Source: Desulfuromonas acetoxidans DSM 684
GTDB taxonomy: Bacteria; Desulfobacterota; Desulfuromonadia; Desulfuromonadales; Desulfuromonadaceae
NCBI RefSeq assembly: GCF_000167355.1
Contig: NZ_AAEW02000005.1
Coordinates: 62,001-126,000, forward strand
Length of the DNA stretch: 64,000 nucleotides
Direction: 5' to 3'
Part shown: positions 58,401-64,000 of the stretch, one piece after another
Layout of the letters: every line of letters begins with the position of its first letter
How positions within the stretch are numbered: position 1 is the stretch's first letter
Notes under the pieces: generated by a model
Database searches by the model: none
Seen by the model: only the letters and a program-made list of their open reading frames with translations
What the model was told of the DNA's origin: nothing
Made by a program: the position numbers and the translations under genes

Positions 58401-59147
58401 ACCAGTGATATTGACCTGTGCTTCCGCAATCTGGACGGCAATGCCGTCCAGCACCGTGAGGTCACGCCACAGACCGGCATCTTGTCCACCACGGTAAAAC
58501 TGACCCGGGTGTCCAGCAGCGGCGGCATGATCATTCAGAGTTACGATTTTCAAGTGGAAGACCAACACGGTATGGTGTACAGCGGTGATACCGTATTCGG
58601 CTTTTTCACCGAACAAGCCCTCGCCAACCAGATCGGCATTCGCGACGCAGCCCTGTATCAGCCGACACCGCAAGAGCAACAGGGATCACCACTGCCCTAC
58701 CCAATTCAGGCACCGTTCCCGGATGAAAAATTGCGCATGATCGATGAAATTGCCCTGTACGCAGCTGACGGTGGCCCGCACCAATTGGGTTACATTCGCG
58801 GCACCAAACAGGTCAATCCCGCTGAATGGTTTTTCCAAGCCCACTTCTATCAGGACCCGGTATGCCCCGGCTCACTGGGCCTTGAGTCCTTCCAGCAGTT
58901 GCTTAAGTATGTTGCCAGCCAGCGCTGGGCATGTGATGAAAACACGGTCTTTGAACCGATCACCCTCAACCATCAACACCATTGGATGTACCGGGGACAA
59001 ATCATCCCGTCCAACGATGTTGTGACAGTGGAAGCGGTGATTACGGCCGTGGACGATAAACAAAAGATTTTGACTGCAGATGGTTTTCTACAAGTTGACG
59101 GCAAGGTGATTTACCAGATGAAATCATTTTCACTGCGCATTTCATAA
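52422..59147 (+). CDS. PUFA-synthase-like megaenzyme, PfaC/Pfa3 type (KS-CLF-AT-DH-DH)
   Basis: 2,241 residues. The first ketosynthase has the catalytic triad: DAACASS (~192), ECHATGTPVGD (~325) and SNIGHL (~365). A second KS fold (~460-860) has AAEENSS where the active Cys should be (Cys to Glu), so it is a chain-length factor. The acyltransferase (~1000-1330) has FIFPGSGNQFPHMG and GYSLGES (~1083). A Pro/Gln-rich linker (~1350-1470) follows, then two double-hotdog FabA-like dehydratases with HFCDDNVMPG (~1757) and HFYQDPVCPG (~2140). No ACP, KR or ER domain is present, so it must work with other subunits. The order KS-CLF-AT-DH2 resembles myxobacterial Pfa3. No other pfa gene is within this window. 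Confidence 0.88.
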   Translation: MHSESTQRPAVAIVGIGGIFPQAPTLEHFWSIIRDGVATASLPPQGRWQLPVDEAYHPEEGKADCVYSKKACFVDHFTLDLPYDQLKIDEELVHQLDPLFQLLLQAGVTAWQEGNMAKVDQQRMGVIVGNLALPSETASKLAQDYVGRTLYEKLFDQQLEPSTSPLNRYMTGLPAAVLGKALGLGGTCFTLDAACASSLYAIKLAVDELQSGRADAMLTGGVARPDSQYTQMGFSQLHALSPTGVCAPFDQSGNGLVVGEGAGVLLLKRTEDALRDGDHIYAQIAGIGLSNDIGGSLLAPMSEGQLRAMRAAYQQAGWQPQDVDHIECHATGTPVGDAVEFASLKQLWQDQATDHRCVIGSVKSNIGHLLTAAGSAAVIKTLLALKHQQLPPTAGFQQAGEQMGMEDSPFDVLPTCQPWQRNETRPRRAAVSAFGFGGINAHLLLEEWHENATQQKTSKPQSSCEPIAIVGLDVRLADHADIAAFRRDWLSDQEEETSFSSPKHWYDAETSQWFTKEFSQHNSESGHYLDQVAVQPGTFRIPPTELKEMLPRQALMLQSAAAALDDAGLKNHDHLDTGVFVGTGLDLNATSFSLRWGLPERVRRWAKQSGSDLDQQQLEHWCDTLRDAICPPLTANRTMGALGSVVASRIAREFKCGGSSFTIAAEENSSIQALQLATQALRRKEVKVAIVGGVDMPGDIRAQLSASQLDHRTPINEGACSVVLMPLSEARQQGHTIYALIQDVTTATAADDGLMSPRPEAFSRFADVTGTTYVDHIAPNTATLDILRKEIRPSWPVSSSHRYGHSGEAAGLVGVIAAALSLHQRILPASADNDARYWLHNRQEGLRQALVTSTATGGLLAAVRLGEDDHCDTPLPQRLPAAPLNRALFAVFGSTPGHLLSKLTELEQWLAHQNQTAIAPLAAQWRLSSQPENTPGMALTLVCAHVAELVEQIAFAREHVTQHPDQRLDGRGGARLPACARDNVFYNPEPLADKGQVAFIFPGSGNQFPHMGRELGLLWPEIFEQQHRDNQRLKDQFQPHLFWNGTEREQIEQDHNGMIIAHVALCTALSDLVRRLGVSPQAAIGYSLGESSSLFSLKAWQQRDAMLERIEASPLFTRDLGGPCDSARQLWQLPDNDTVDWTLGIVPIAADRVEHALQGRERVYLLIINTPQECVIGGQRAAVEALVADLECPFIELKGVTTVHCPVPTMVAKPYHDLHLFPTTPPEGIRFYSCASGQPYMPDTESCAAAILAQAVDRIDFVRVIENAYNDGVRLFIETGSGNSCTRMIPRILGDRAHMVRPVHVDNQPMAVTVTRLMAQLIAEGVECDQSLLEQDAKNPLQPAGKPANAVILTNGQANLTLPPCPMEQQNSYDVSPSPARPHVITQPSQSKPVSGSQPVTNPVFATMSRTQHHHTACHDTFLGLSEQIQQLMQRNLELQKQLRAHLPEESQPTAPAQPALTATAVVKPQQDVAFDRDMCMEFAIGSIAAMLGPRFAPIDDHPTRVRLPDEPLMLVDRIIKVEGEPCSMSHGRVITEHDVTADRWYLDGERIPTCVAVEAGQADLFLSGYLGIDFHTKGHAVYRLLDAIVEFHSELPKPGDVIRYDIRIERFFRQGDTWLFRFEFDSTVNGQPLMTMRNGCAGFFSQQELDAGKGIVHTKFDLMQQQGKRPADWQEPVDMIRESYNGEQIKALRNGDLVSCFGNAFNALTIGTPYTLPSGHLELVDRVTEIIPGGGRFGLGQIRAEMDIQPDDWFLTCHFCDDNVMPGTLMYECCLHTLRIYLMRMGWVTAEGEAVWQPVPGVGSQLKCRGQVTEHTKTVTYEVTLKELGYRPEPYAIVDALMYADDKPIVEIINMSVRLSGVTREAMQQRWHAAPQVERSVIKPAIYDYDSILAYSNGNPSEAFGEPYKIFDQQRRIARLPRPPFQFLDRVTDVRAEAWKMEAGGTIEAQYDVPSDAWYFGEERTGQMPFSVLLEIALQPCGWMAAYVGSALTSDIDLCFRNLDGNAVQHREVTPQTGILSTTVKLTRVSSSGGMIIQSYDFQVEDQHGMVYSGDTVFGFFTEQALANQIGIRDAALYQPTPQEQQGSPLPYPIQAPFPDEKLRMIDEIALYAADGGPHQLGYIRGTKQVNPAEWFFQAHFYQDPVCPGSLGLESFQQLLKYVASQRWACDENTVFEPITLNHQHHWMYRGQIIPSNDVVTVEAVITAVDDKQKILTADGFLQVDGKVIYQMKSFSLRIS

Positions 59148-59223
59148 CCTTGAAAACACTTTAGGTTTTCACCGCAACACCCTTGATTTAAAGAGATATT
59201 AGAAAATATAGACAAGCTTACCC

Positions 59224-59251
59224 TTGAAACATTACGTCAAAGTGGTACGAT
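59224..59251 (+). promoter_or_regulatory. Putative promoter of the cytochrome gene
   Basis: TTGAAA (59224-59229), 16 bases, TACGAT (59246-59251), 43 bases before the start. Confidence 0.45.
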
Positions 59252-59294
59252 AGATTTTCTTTAATTTTATTGAGAACAACACAGGAGGAGTATT

Positions 59295-59783
59295 ATGGTT
59301 CGATGGATGATCATTATGACGGTTTTGCTGTTGTCAATGACCGCCTGCAGTTCGGATGAAGCACCGACACAGCACGCGGCCTCCTTGAGCAAAGCCATCC
59401 AGGAAGCCCCGCAGCCGGTCGAGGAACCGCAAGTTGTCGCCGCTGAACCGGAAACAGTTGCTGAAGAATCAGTCGAGCAGGTCAAACCAATGCCCTCTTC
59501 CGACTGCTCTGTCGCAGAGTTCAAACAATCTGAAGTGGAAAAGCCGACAGCAGAGCAACCGACCACATCGATTGTCTCCGTGGAGCTACAATGTACGTTC
59601 GGCCCGGTTCTCTTTGACCACCGTAGTCATGTAGAGATGATGAGCTGTGACACCTGTCACACCAGCAACCCACCAGGAAAAATCGCCAAAAGCAAAAAAG
59701 AGTTTCACGCCACCTGCCGCGGCTGTCATGCCGACAATGGTGCCGGACCAACCAAATGTCGTGAGTGTCACAACCGCGAATAG
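59295..59783 (+). CDS. Triheme c-type cytochrome lipoprotein
   Basis: 162 residues. The lipobox MTAC ends at Cys 18, so the mature protein is probably lipid-anchored. A ~95-residue Pro/Glu/Val-rich spacer follows. The C-terminal ~55 residues hold three CxxCH motifs (CDTCH ~118, CRGCH ~142, CRECH ~155) plus extra His residues (DHRSH, EFH) that could be distal ligands, like c7-type cytochromes. It has a strong ribosome site (AGGAGGAG). It probably moves electrons across the periplasm; its partner is unknown. The Cys at 65 and ~99 in the spacer are not in heme motifs. Confidence 0.88.
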   Translation: MVRWMIIMTVLLLSMTACSSDEAPTQHAASLSKAIQEAPQPVEEPQVVAAEPETVAEESVEQVKPMPSSDCSVAEFKQSEVEKPTAEQPTTSIVSVELQCTFGPVLFDHRSHVEMMSCDTCHTSNPPGKIAKSKKEFHATCRGCHADNGAGPTKCRECHNRE

Positions 59784-59800
59784 ATCAACACGCCATAGTC

Positions 59801-59833
59801 AAAACGCCGGCAGAGTCATTCTGCCGGCGTTTT
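59801..59833 (+). terminator. Terminator of the cytochrome gene
   Basis: AAAACGCCGGCAGA pairs with TCTGCCGGCGTTTT around GTCAT. The flanks allow use from both strands, and the convergent small membrane protein gene ends at 59852. Confidence 0.88.
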
Positions 59834-59851
59834 AGTGCCATCTGTTCCACG

Positions 59852-60088
59852 TCAAATCCGTTTTCCCTGATGCAACGATGTTCGTTTACGTGCTTTCCCT
59901 TTTCGAACGGAACGCCCCTTCCCCGCATTGGAACCCCTGAAAATCTTGATGATCTTTTCCCAAAAATACGCCAGAATAAACAGCGCGATAAAAGGAAGGT
60001 ATTGATACCAGGCCAGGGGAGTCAAAACCGACACAAAAAAAATCACAACGATCAGGGCGATCGCGCCCACGATGGAATACACTGCCAT
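59852..60088 (-). CDS. Small two-span membrane protein with basic tail
   Basis: 78 residues from ATG at 60088, which has GAGGTG nine bases upstream; the longer frame to 60217 overlaps the divergent gene and has no ribosome site. Two hydrophobic helices (~3-24 and ~29-48) are followed by a Lys/Arg/Gly-rich C-terminus (KGRSVRKGKARKRTSLHQGK). Function is unknown. Confidence 0.6.
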   Translation of the reverse strand: MAVYSIVGAIALIVVIFFVSVLTPLAWYQYLPFIALFILAYFWEKIIKIFRGSNAGKGRSVRKGKARKRTSLHQGKRI

Positions 60089-60161
60089 TTTGTTCACCTC
60101 GTTTTCATTACATAACACATGAGGCCAAGCCTCAGGACCCAGCGCACCACGCAGGAGACCC

Positions 60162-60683
60162 ATGCTCAACCTTAACCGCACCGAACAACAATATATCGAA
60201 CGTGCCCAACACATCAACCTTCATGATATCGATTACGACTCATTGCTCAAACATCGTTCGCATCATACCTATTCAGCACTTGGCATTGGGGCCTGTTTTT
60301 TTATGGTTGGTATTCTGTTGTTTGTTGCTGAAATTCTGCCGGATGTTCCCAGTATCGGTTCCATTCCCGTAACCATGATTCTGCTCACCGGTCTGATGGT
60401 TATCTTTTACGCCTTACGTTATCAAAGAGAAATTGAAACCCGCGTCACCTACGATATTCTACAGCGAATTCAGGCCATTGAGGGACACGATGGCTTTCTG
60501 TGGCGCATGAACACCATCATCAATGCCTATTGTCAGGAACAGTACGGCGGGCTGCCGGAGAGCATTCAGCAATTGCAAATTTCCTCTCAAGCGGGCGGGA
60601 TTGAGATGAGTGAAATCCGTCTGTACAAGGATGTTCTCAAAAACACGATTGTCTGGTACCGAAACAATATGCCGGAAGAGTAA
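60162..60683 (+). CDS. Uncharacterised membrane protein
   Basis: 173 residues with CAGGAGACCC before the ATG. Two transmembrane segments (~39-58 and ~66-84) lie between a polar N-terminus and a ~85-residue cytoplasmic-type C-terminal domain (TYDILQRIQAIEG...MNTIINAYCQEQYGG). No family is recognised. It is divergent from the small membrane protein gene. Confidence 0.65.
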   Translation: MLNLNRTEQQYIERAQHINLHDIDYDSLLKHRSHHTYSALGIGACFFMVGILLFVAEILPDVPSIGSIPVTMILLTGLMVIFYALRYQREIETRVTYDILQRIQAIEGHDGFLWRMNTIINAYCQEQYGGLPESIQQLQISSQAGGIEMSEIRLYKDVLKNTIVWYRNNMPEE

Positions 60684-60812
60684 TCCTTTTTTTGAACTTC
60701 GCCACTTTTAATTGCTCCAGCGAAGACCCTCCTTAAATCGTCTGATCCCACGTAATGCGGGCTTGCACCCCAGCAGGTCGCGATTGAAGGGAAAAGTCAA
60801 GAAAGTGTAGCG

Positions 60813-61910
60813 CTATAAGGTCTTGCGGAACTTGACTGCAGCAATCGTCAAAAAGCCCACGGCGTGAACCATCTCCCACATGATCTGTTGCCACAAATCC
60901 ACCAGCCCGGCTCCTTTGATCACCACGCCGGTAATCGCTTCAAACCCCCAACGCATCGGATTGAGATGGGTCAGATACTGGACGGCCTGTGGCATGTTGT
61001 TGACCGGAAAAAGATAACCACTGAGCAAAGCACAAGGCATCATGATGAAGAACGCTGTCAACAGCGCCTGCTGCTGGGTATGGGAGATGGTACTGATCAA
61101 TAAGGCCAGCCCCAGGTAGGAGAGGATATTCAGGCCGACGACAAAGATCAGCACAACCACACTCCCTTTGACGGTGATGCCGAACACCACCCGCGCCAGC
61201 ACAAACATCATGGTCGTGGTTAGATAGCCGGTCAGAAAAAACGGCAGGGTCTTGCCGATAATGAACTCAAAACGGCCAATGGGCGTAACCATCACCTGCT
61301 CAATGGTACCAATCTCTTTTTCACGGACAATGGCAATACTGGTCAGCAAGGTGCTGGTCACAAGAATCATCAGCGTGATCAGCCCCGGCACATAAAAGTT
61401 GCGGCTGTCGAGATTGACGTTGAACAGATTGCGCGGCACCAATTCAACAGCGGGCTCAATATGGGCGGTTAGAGCGCGATTGTAGCGCTGCAGCACGCTG
61501 CTGGCGTAGTTAAACATAATACCGGAGTCGTTGCTCATGGTGCCGTCGGCGATCAACTGGACGGCCACCGTTTTTCCCGATTCCAGATCGCGAGCGGTTC
61601 CGGCGGCAAACATCAGAATGCCCCGCACATCACCACGGTCCAACAACTGGCGAGCCTGGGCCAATGAATCCACCATGCCATACACCTTAAAATAGCCGGA
61701 GGCGATAAAATCATCGGTGATCTCGCGGGTGACCACGGACCGGTCGTCATCGACAATGACCAGATCGATGTTTTTAACATCCAGAGTCAGGGCAAAGGAG
61801 AACACCAGCAGTTGCACCAAGGGGAAGCCGAACACAATAATGCGCATTTTCGGATCACGCAGCATCTGCTTGAGCTCTTTGACCAGCATGGCTTTGAGTT
61901 TGAGAATCAT
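60813..61910 (-). CDS. ABC-2 type transporter permease
   Basis: 365 residues. An N-terminal helix precedes a large extracytoplasmic domain (~45-165), then five C-terminal membrane segments with the ABC-2 feature REKEIGTIEQVMVTPIGRFEFIIGK-type loop (~195-220). This is the YbhR/YhhJ class of exporter subunit. It lies one base from the second permease gene, and the two would form a heterodimer with the upstream ATPase. Confidence 0.85.
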   Translation of the reverse strand: MILKLKAMLVKELKQMLRDPKMRIIVFGFPLVQLLVFSFALTLDVKNIDLVIVDDDRSVVTREITDDFIASGYFKVYGMVDSLAQARQLLDRGDVRGILMFAAGTARDLESGKTVAVQLIADGTMSNDSGIMFNYASSVLQRYNRALTAHIEPAVELVPRNLFNVNLDSRNFYVPGLITLMILVTSTLLTSIAIVREKEIGTIEQVMVTPIGRFEFIIGKTLPFFLTGYLTTTMMFVLARVVFGITVKGSVVVLIFVVGLNILSYLGLALLISTISHTQQQALLTAFFIMMPCALLSGYLFPVNNMPQAVQYLTHLNPMRWGFEAITGVVIKGAGLVDLWQQIMWEMVHAVGFLTIAAVKFRKTL

Positions 61911-61911
61911 G

Positions 61912-63048
61912 TCAGTTCAACCTCAGTTTCAGCGCCCGATTGGCAATAAACACCATCACGGCGGCATACAGGGTCAACAGCATAAAATTGCTCACCATCA
62001 TCTCCAGCCCCACCCCTTTGAGATAAATACTGCGCAGCATGGCAATAAAGTAACGAGCTGGAAAAATATGGCTCAAAATGCGGATCGGCAGCGGCATATT
62101 GGCGATCGTGAAAACAAAACCACTCAGTACCAGCGTTGGTAAAAAGCCGGTAATCAGAGCGATTTGATTGGCGACCACCTGTTTTTTCAGCACAATGCTC
62201 AACACCAGTCCGTAAAACAGCACGCCGACGAGGAACACCGACGCCACCAGTAACACCAGCGCCGGTTCGCCACGCAACGGCACATCAAACAGCCATTGAC
62301 CGAGACCGGCGGCGATCAGCACATCGACGATACCGATAAAGTAGAGCGGTATCGCCTTGCCCAGAGTCAACTCCAGACGACGAATCGGCGTACTGATCAG
62401 TTGCTCCATCGTACCGGTCTCCCATTCACGGGCCACAGTAACACTGGCCAGCATGGATGCGATCACCACCATAACAATGGCAATAATGCCGGGAACGATA
62501 TTGTAGGTGCTGACCAGGCCTTGGTTGTACCAGGCGCGCATATGACCTTCAACCTGCCCCACCTGGATTTCGCTGCCAAGATGACGACTGCGCTCGACCA
62601 GGACCTGCTGACTGTACAGCCAGCCCAACGCCTGGGCGTAACCAAGAGCCAATCGACCGATGTTGGCATCACTGCCGTCGACAATCAGTTGCACCTGAGC
62701 GGTCTTTCCTTGTTCAATATGGCGGGCAAAATCACGCTCGATGAGCAACGCCACCAGAATGCGGCGCTGGCGCATGGCGCTCTGAACTTCGTCGAGCGTT
62801 TGCAACGAGTGCTCAATAGAAAAATAGCTTGAACCGTCAAATTGACTGATCAGATCACGACTTTGTGGCGACATGGAGCGATCAATCACAGCCGTCGGCA
62901 CCTGCTTGAGGTCCATATTCAGCGCGTAGGCAAACAACGCCAGCAGCAGCACCGGGATGGCAACAGCCAACGCCAGGCTGCGCCAATCGCGCAGAATATG
63001 GATAAATTCTTTGACCACCACGGCCTTAAGTCGCTGCAGGTTAATCAT
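61912..63048 (-). CDS. ABC-2 type transporter permease, partner subunit
   Basis: 378 residues with the same layout as its neighbour. TM1 is ~25-45, then an extracytoplasmic domain, then five membrane segments with REWETGTMEQLISTPIRRLELTLGK-type sequence (~205-230). ATG at 63048 overlaps the ATPase stop by eight bases; a TTG at 63066 is the alternative. The YbhS-like pairing suggests export of drugs or envelope molecules (family-level). Confidence 0.85.
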   Translation of the reverse strand: MINLQRLKAVVVKEFIHILRDWRSLALAVAIPVLLLALFAYALNMDLKQVPTAVIDRSMSPQSRDLISQFDGSSYFSIEHSLQTLDEVQSAMRQRRILVALLIERDFARHIEQGKTAQVQLIVDGSDANIGRLALGYAQALGWLYSQQVLVERSRHLGSEIQVGQVEGHMRAWYNQGLVSTYNIVPGIIAIVMVVIASMLASVTVAREWETGTMEQLISTPIRRLELTLGKAIPLYFIGIVDVLIAAGLGQWLFDVPLRGEPALVLLVASVFLVGVLFYGLVLSIVLKKQVVANQIALITGFLPTLVLSGFVFTIANMPLPIRILSHIFPARYFIAMLRSIYLKGVGLEMMVSNFMLLTLYAAVMVFIANRALKLRLN

Positions 63049-63997
63049 CGCTACGCGCCTGTTCAATTAATCGGATAAAAACATCTTCCATACTCGGCTC
63101 TGTCACAGAGACCTGTGCGGCCACCTGCTGTTGACGGAAGAACGCTTCCATTTGCCTCTGTCCTTGCTGTGCATCACGCACCGTCACATGCAATCCCGCC
63201 CCAAACAGCGCCACATCCGTGATCTGATCAAGGTCGGCAACCGCATCCAGCCATTGCTGGGGTCGCTCTACAGCAACCTGAAACAACAGGCCATCATGAT
63301 GCTGACTCTTTAATTGCGCCGCAGATCCGGAAGCGATCATCGCGCCGCGATAGATCAAGGCCAAACGGTCGCAATACTCAGCCTCTTCCATGTAATGGGT
63401 GCTGACAAACACGGTCACGCCGTGATCGGCCAGCTCGTTGATAATCTCCCAAAATAAACGACGACTGGCCGGGTCCGCACCACTGGTCGGCTCATCGAGA
63501 AACACGATGGACGGTGCATGGAGGATGGCGCAGGCCAACGCCAACCGTTGCCGCCAGCCACCGGCAAGATCCGCAGTCGGTTCAGAGCGGCGTTGTTCAA
63601 GTCCGGACAATTGCAGCGCCCAATCACGTCGCTTGGCCAGATGGGTGCCGGACAGGCCATAGATACCGCCGTAAAAGTCAATATTTTCCACCACCCGCAA
63701 ATCTTCATAGAGCGAGAACTTCTGGCTCATGTAGCCAATGCGGGTTTTAATTCGCTCGCCCTGACGCTGGACATCAAAACCAGCCACCTGACCGCGCCCG
63801 GCACTCGGCGTCAACAGCCCGCATAACATGCGGATGGTCGTACTTTTGCCGGCCCCGTTCGGCCCCAGAAAGCCAAAGATCTCACCGTACGGCACATCCA
63901 GAGTAATTTTGTCGACGGCGGTAAAACTGCCAAAGGTTCGTGTCAGATCCTCCGTAATTACAGCACTGCCTTGCGGGCTGTCGATCCCCTGAGCCAC
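63041..63997 (-). CDS. ABC transporter ATP-binding protein
   Basis: 318 residues visible. Walker A is FLGPNGAGKST (~43), Q-loop YMSQKFSLYEDL, signature LAGGWRQRLALA (~140, differing from LSGGQ), Walker B VFLDEPTSGADP (~160), and H-loop STHYMEEAE. A C-terminal ~75-residue DUF4162-like extension ends in PSMEDVFIRL. The visible start is GTG at 63997, three bases from the window edge, so a longer upstream start is possible. An HlyD-type adaptor gene might lie just outside. Confidence 0.88.
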   Translation of the reverse strand: MAQGIDSPQGSAVITEDLTRTFGSFTAVDKITLDVPYGEIFGFLGPNGAGKSTTIRMLCGLLTPSAGRGQVAGFDVQRQGERIKTRIGYMSQKFSLYEDLRVVENIDFYGGIYGLSGTHLAKRRDWALQLSGLEQRRSEPTADLAGGWRQRLALACAILHAPSIVFLDEPTSGADPASRRLFWEIINELADHGVTVFVSTHYMEEAEYCDRLALIYRGAMIASGSAAQLKSQHHDGLLFQVAVERPQQWLDAVADLDQITDVALFGAGLHVTVRDAQQGQRQMEAFFRQQQVAAQVSVTEPSMEDVFIRLIEQARSDD

Positions 63998-64000
63998 CTG

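Noticed and set aside
52422-59147. Classical polyketide synthase
   Set aside because: Tandem KS plus Cys-less chain-length factor and FabA-type double-hotdog dehydratases, with no ACP, fit a PUFA-synthase subunit instead.

Overview
The window looks like chromosomal DNA of a marine or sediment Desulfuromonadales-type bacterium (Desulfuromonas/Pelobacter relatives). The reasons are a Tat-exported molybdopterin oxidoreductase, a triheme c-type cytochrome lipoprotein, bacteriohemerythrins, a zinc-binding-type chemoreceptor, a 180-kDa-class NAD-glutamate dehydrogenase, and a tmRNA tag reading ADTDVSYALAA. This assignment is by recognition only; no search was run.

Layout. 1-1.4 kb: 3' part of a secreted calcium-binding repeat protein. 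1.5-7 kb: sucrose operon (fructokinase, sucrose-phosphate synthase with a phosphatase domain, sucrose synthase). 7.3-9.6 kb: chemoreceptor. 9.6-13.4 kb: torD-like chaperone, Mo-bisMGD oxidoreductase and FeS subunit. 13.6-15.2 kb: FlgC-like protein and two hemerythrins. 15.5-18.9 kb: membrane diguanylate cyclase, PhnD-like binding protein and AEC transporter. 19-21.5 kb: a TIM-barrel-like protein and MtfA peptidase.

21.5-31.9 kb is a type I restriction-modification island (hsdM-hsdS-[wHTH/PIN-like/coiled coil/TM protein]-[NucS-like/DUF5655 protein]-pseudogene wreckage-DUF3800-hsdR). It ends near a 15-bp copy of the 3' end of the tmRNA gene. 32.4-36.8 kb: ssrA, smpB, rseC-like, an amidohydrolase, panC and panB, with a structured panB leader containing an intrinsic terminator. 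37.1-41.9 kb: NAD-GDH. 42.2-43.8 kb: a 42-residue membrane peptide gene and a non-coding tandem array of about 2.5 copies of a 580-586 bp hairpin-rich unit.

43.8-48.7 kb is a fully overlapping four-gene operon: an unrecognised 815-residue protein, a phosphatidylserine decarboxylase-like enzyme, an Lgt-like transferase and a DUF2062 membrane protein. It is the best candidate for an undescribed lipid-modification pathway. 48.9-52 kb: PAS-GGDEF-EAL protein. 52.4-59.1 kb: a single 2,241-residue PUFA-synthase-like megaenzyme (KS-CLF-AT-DH-DH) with no other pfa gene beside it. 59.3-60.7 kb: cytochrome lipoprotein and two small membrane proteins. 60.8-64 kb: an ABC-2 exporter (two permeases and an ATPase) running to the window edge.
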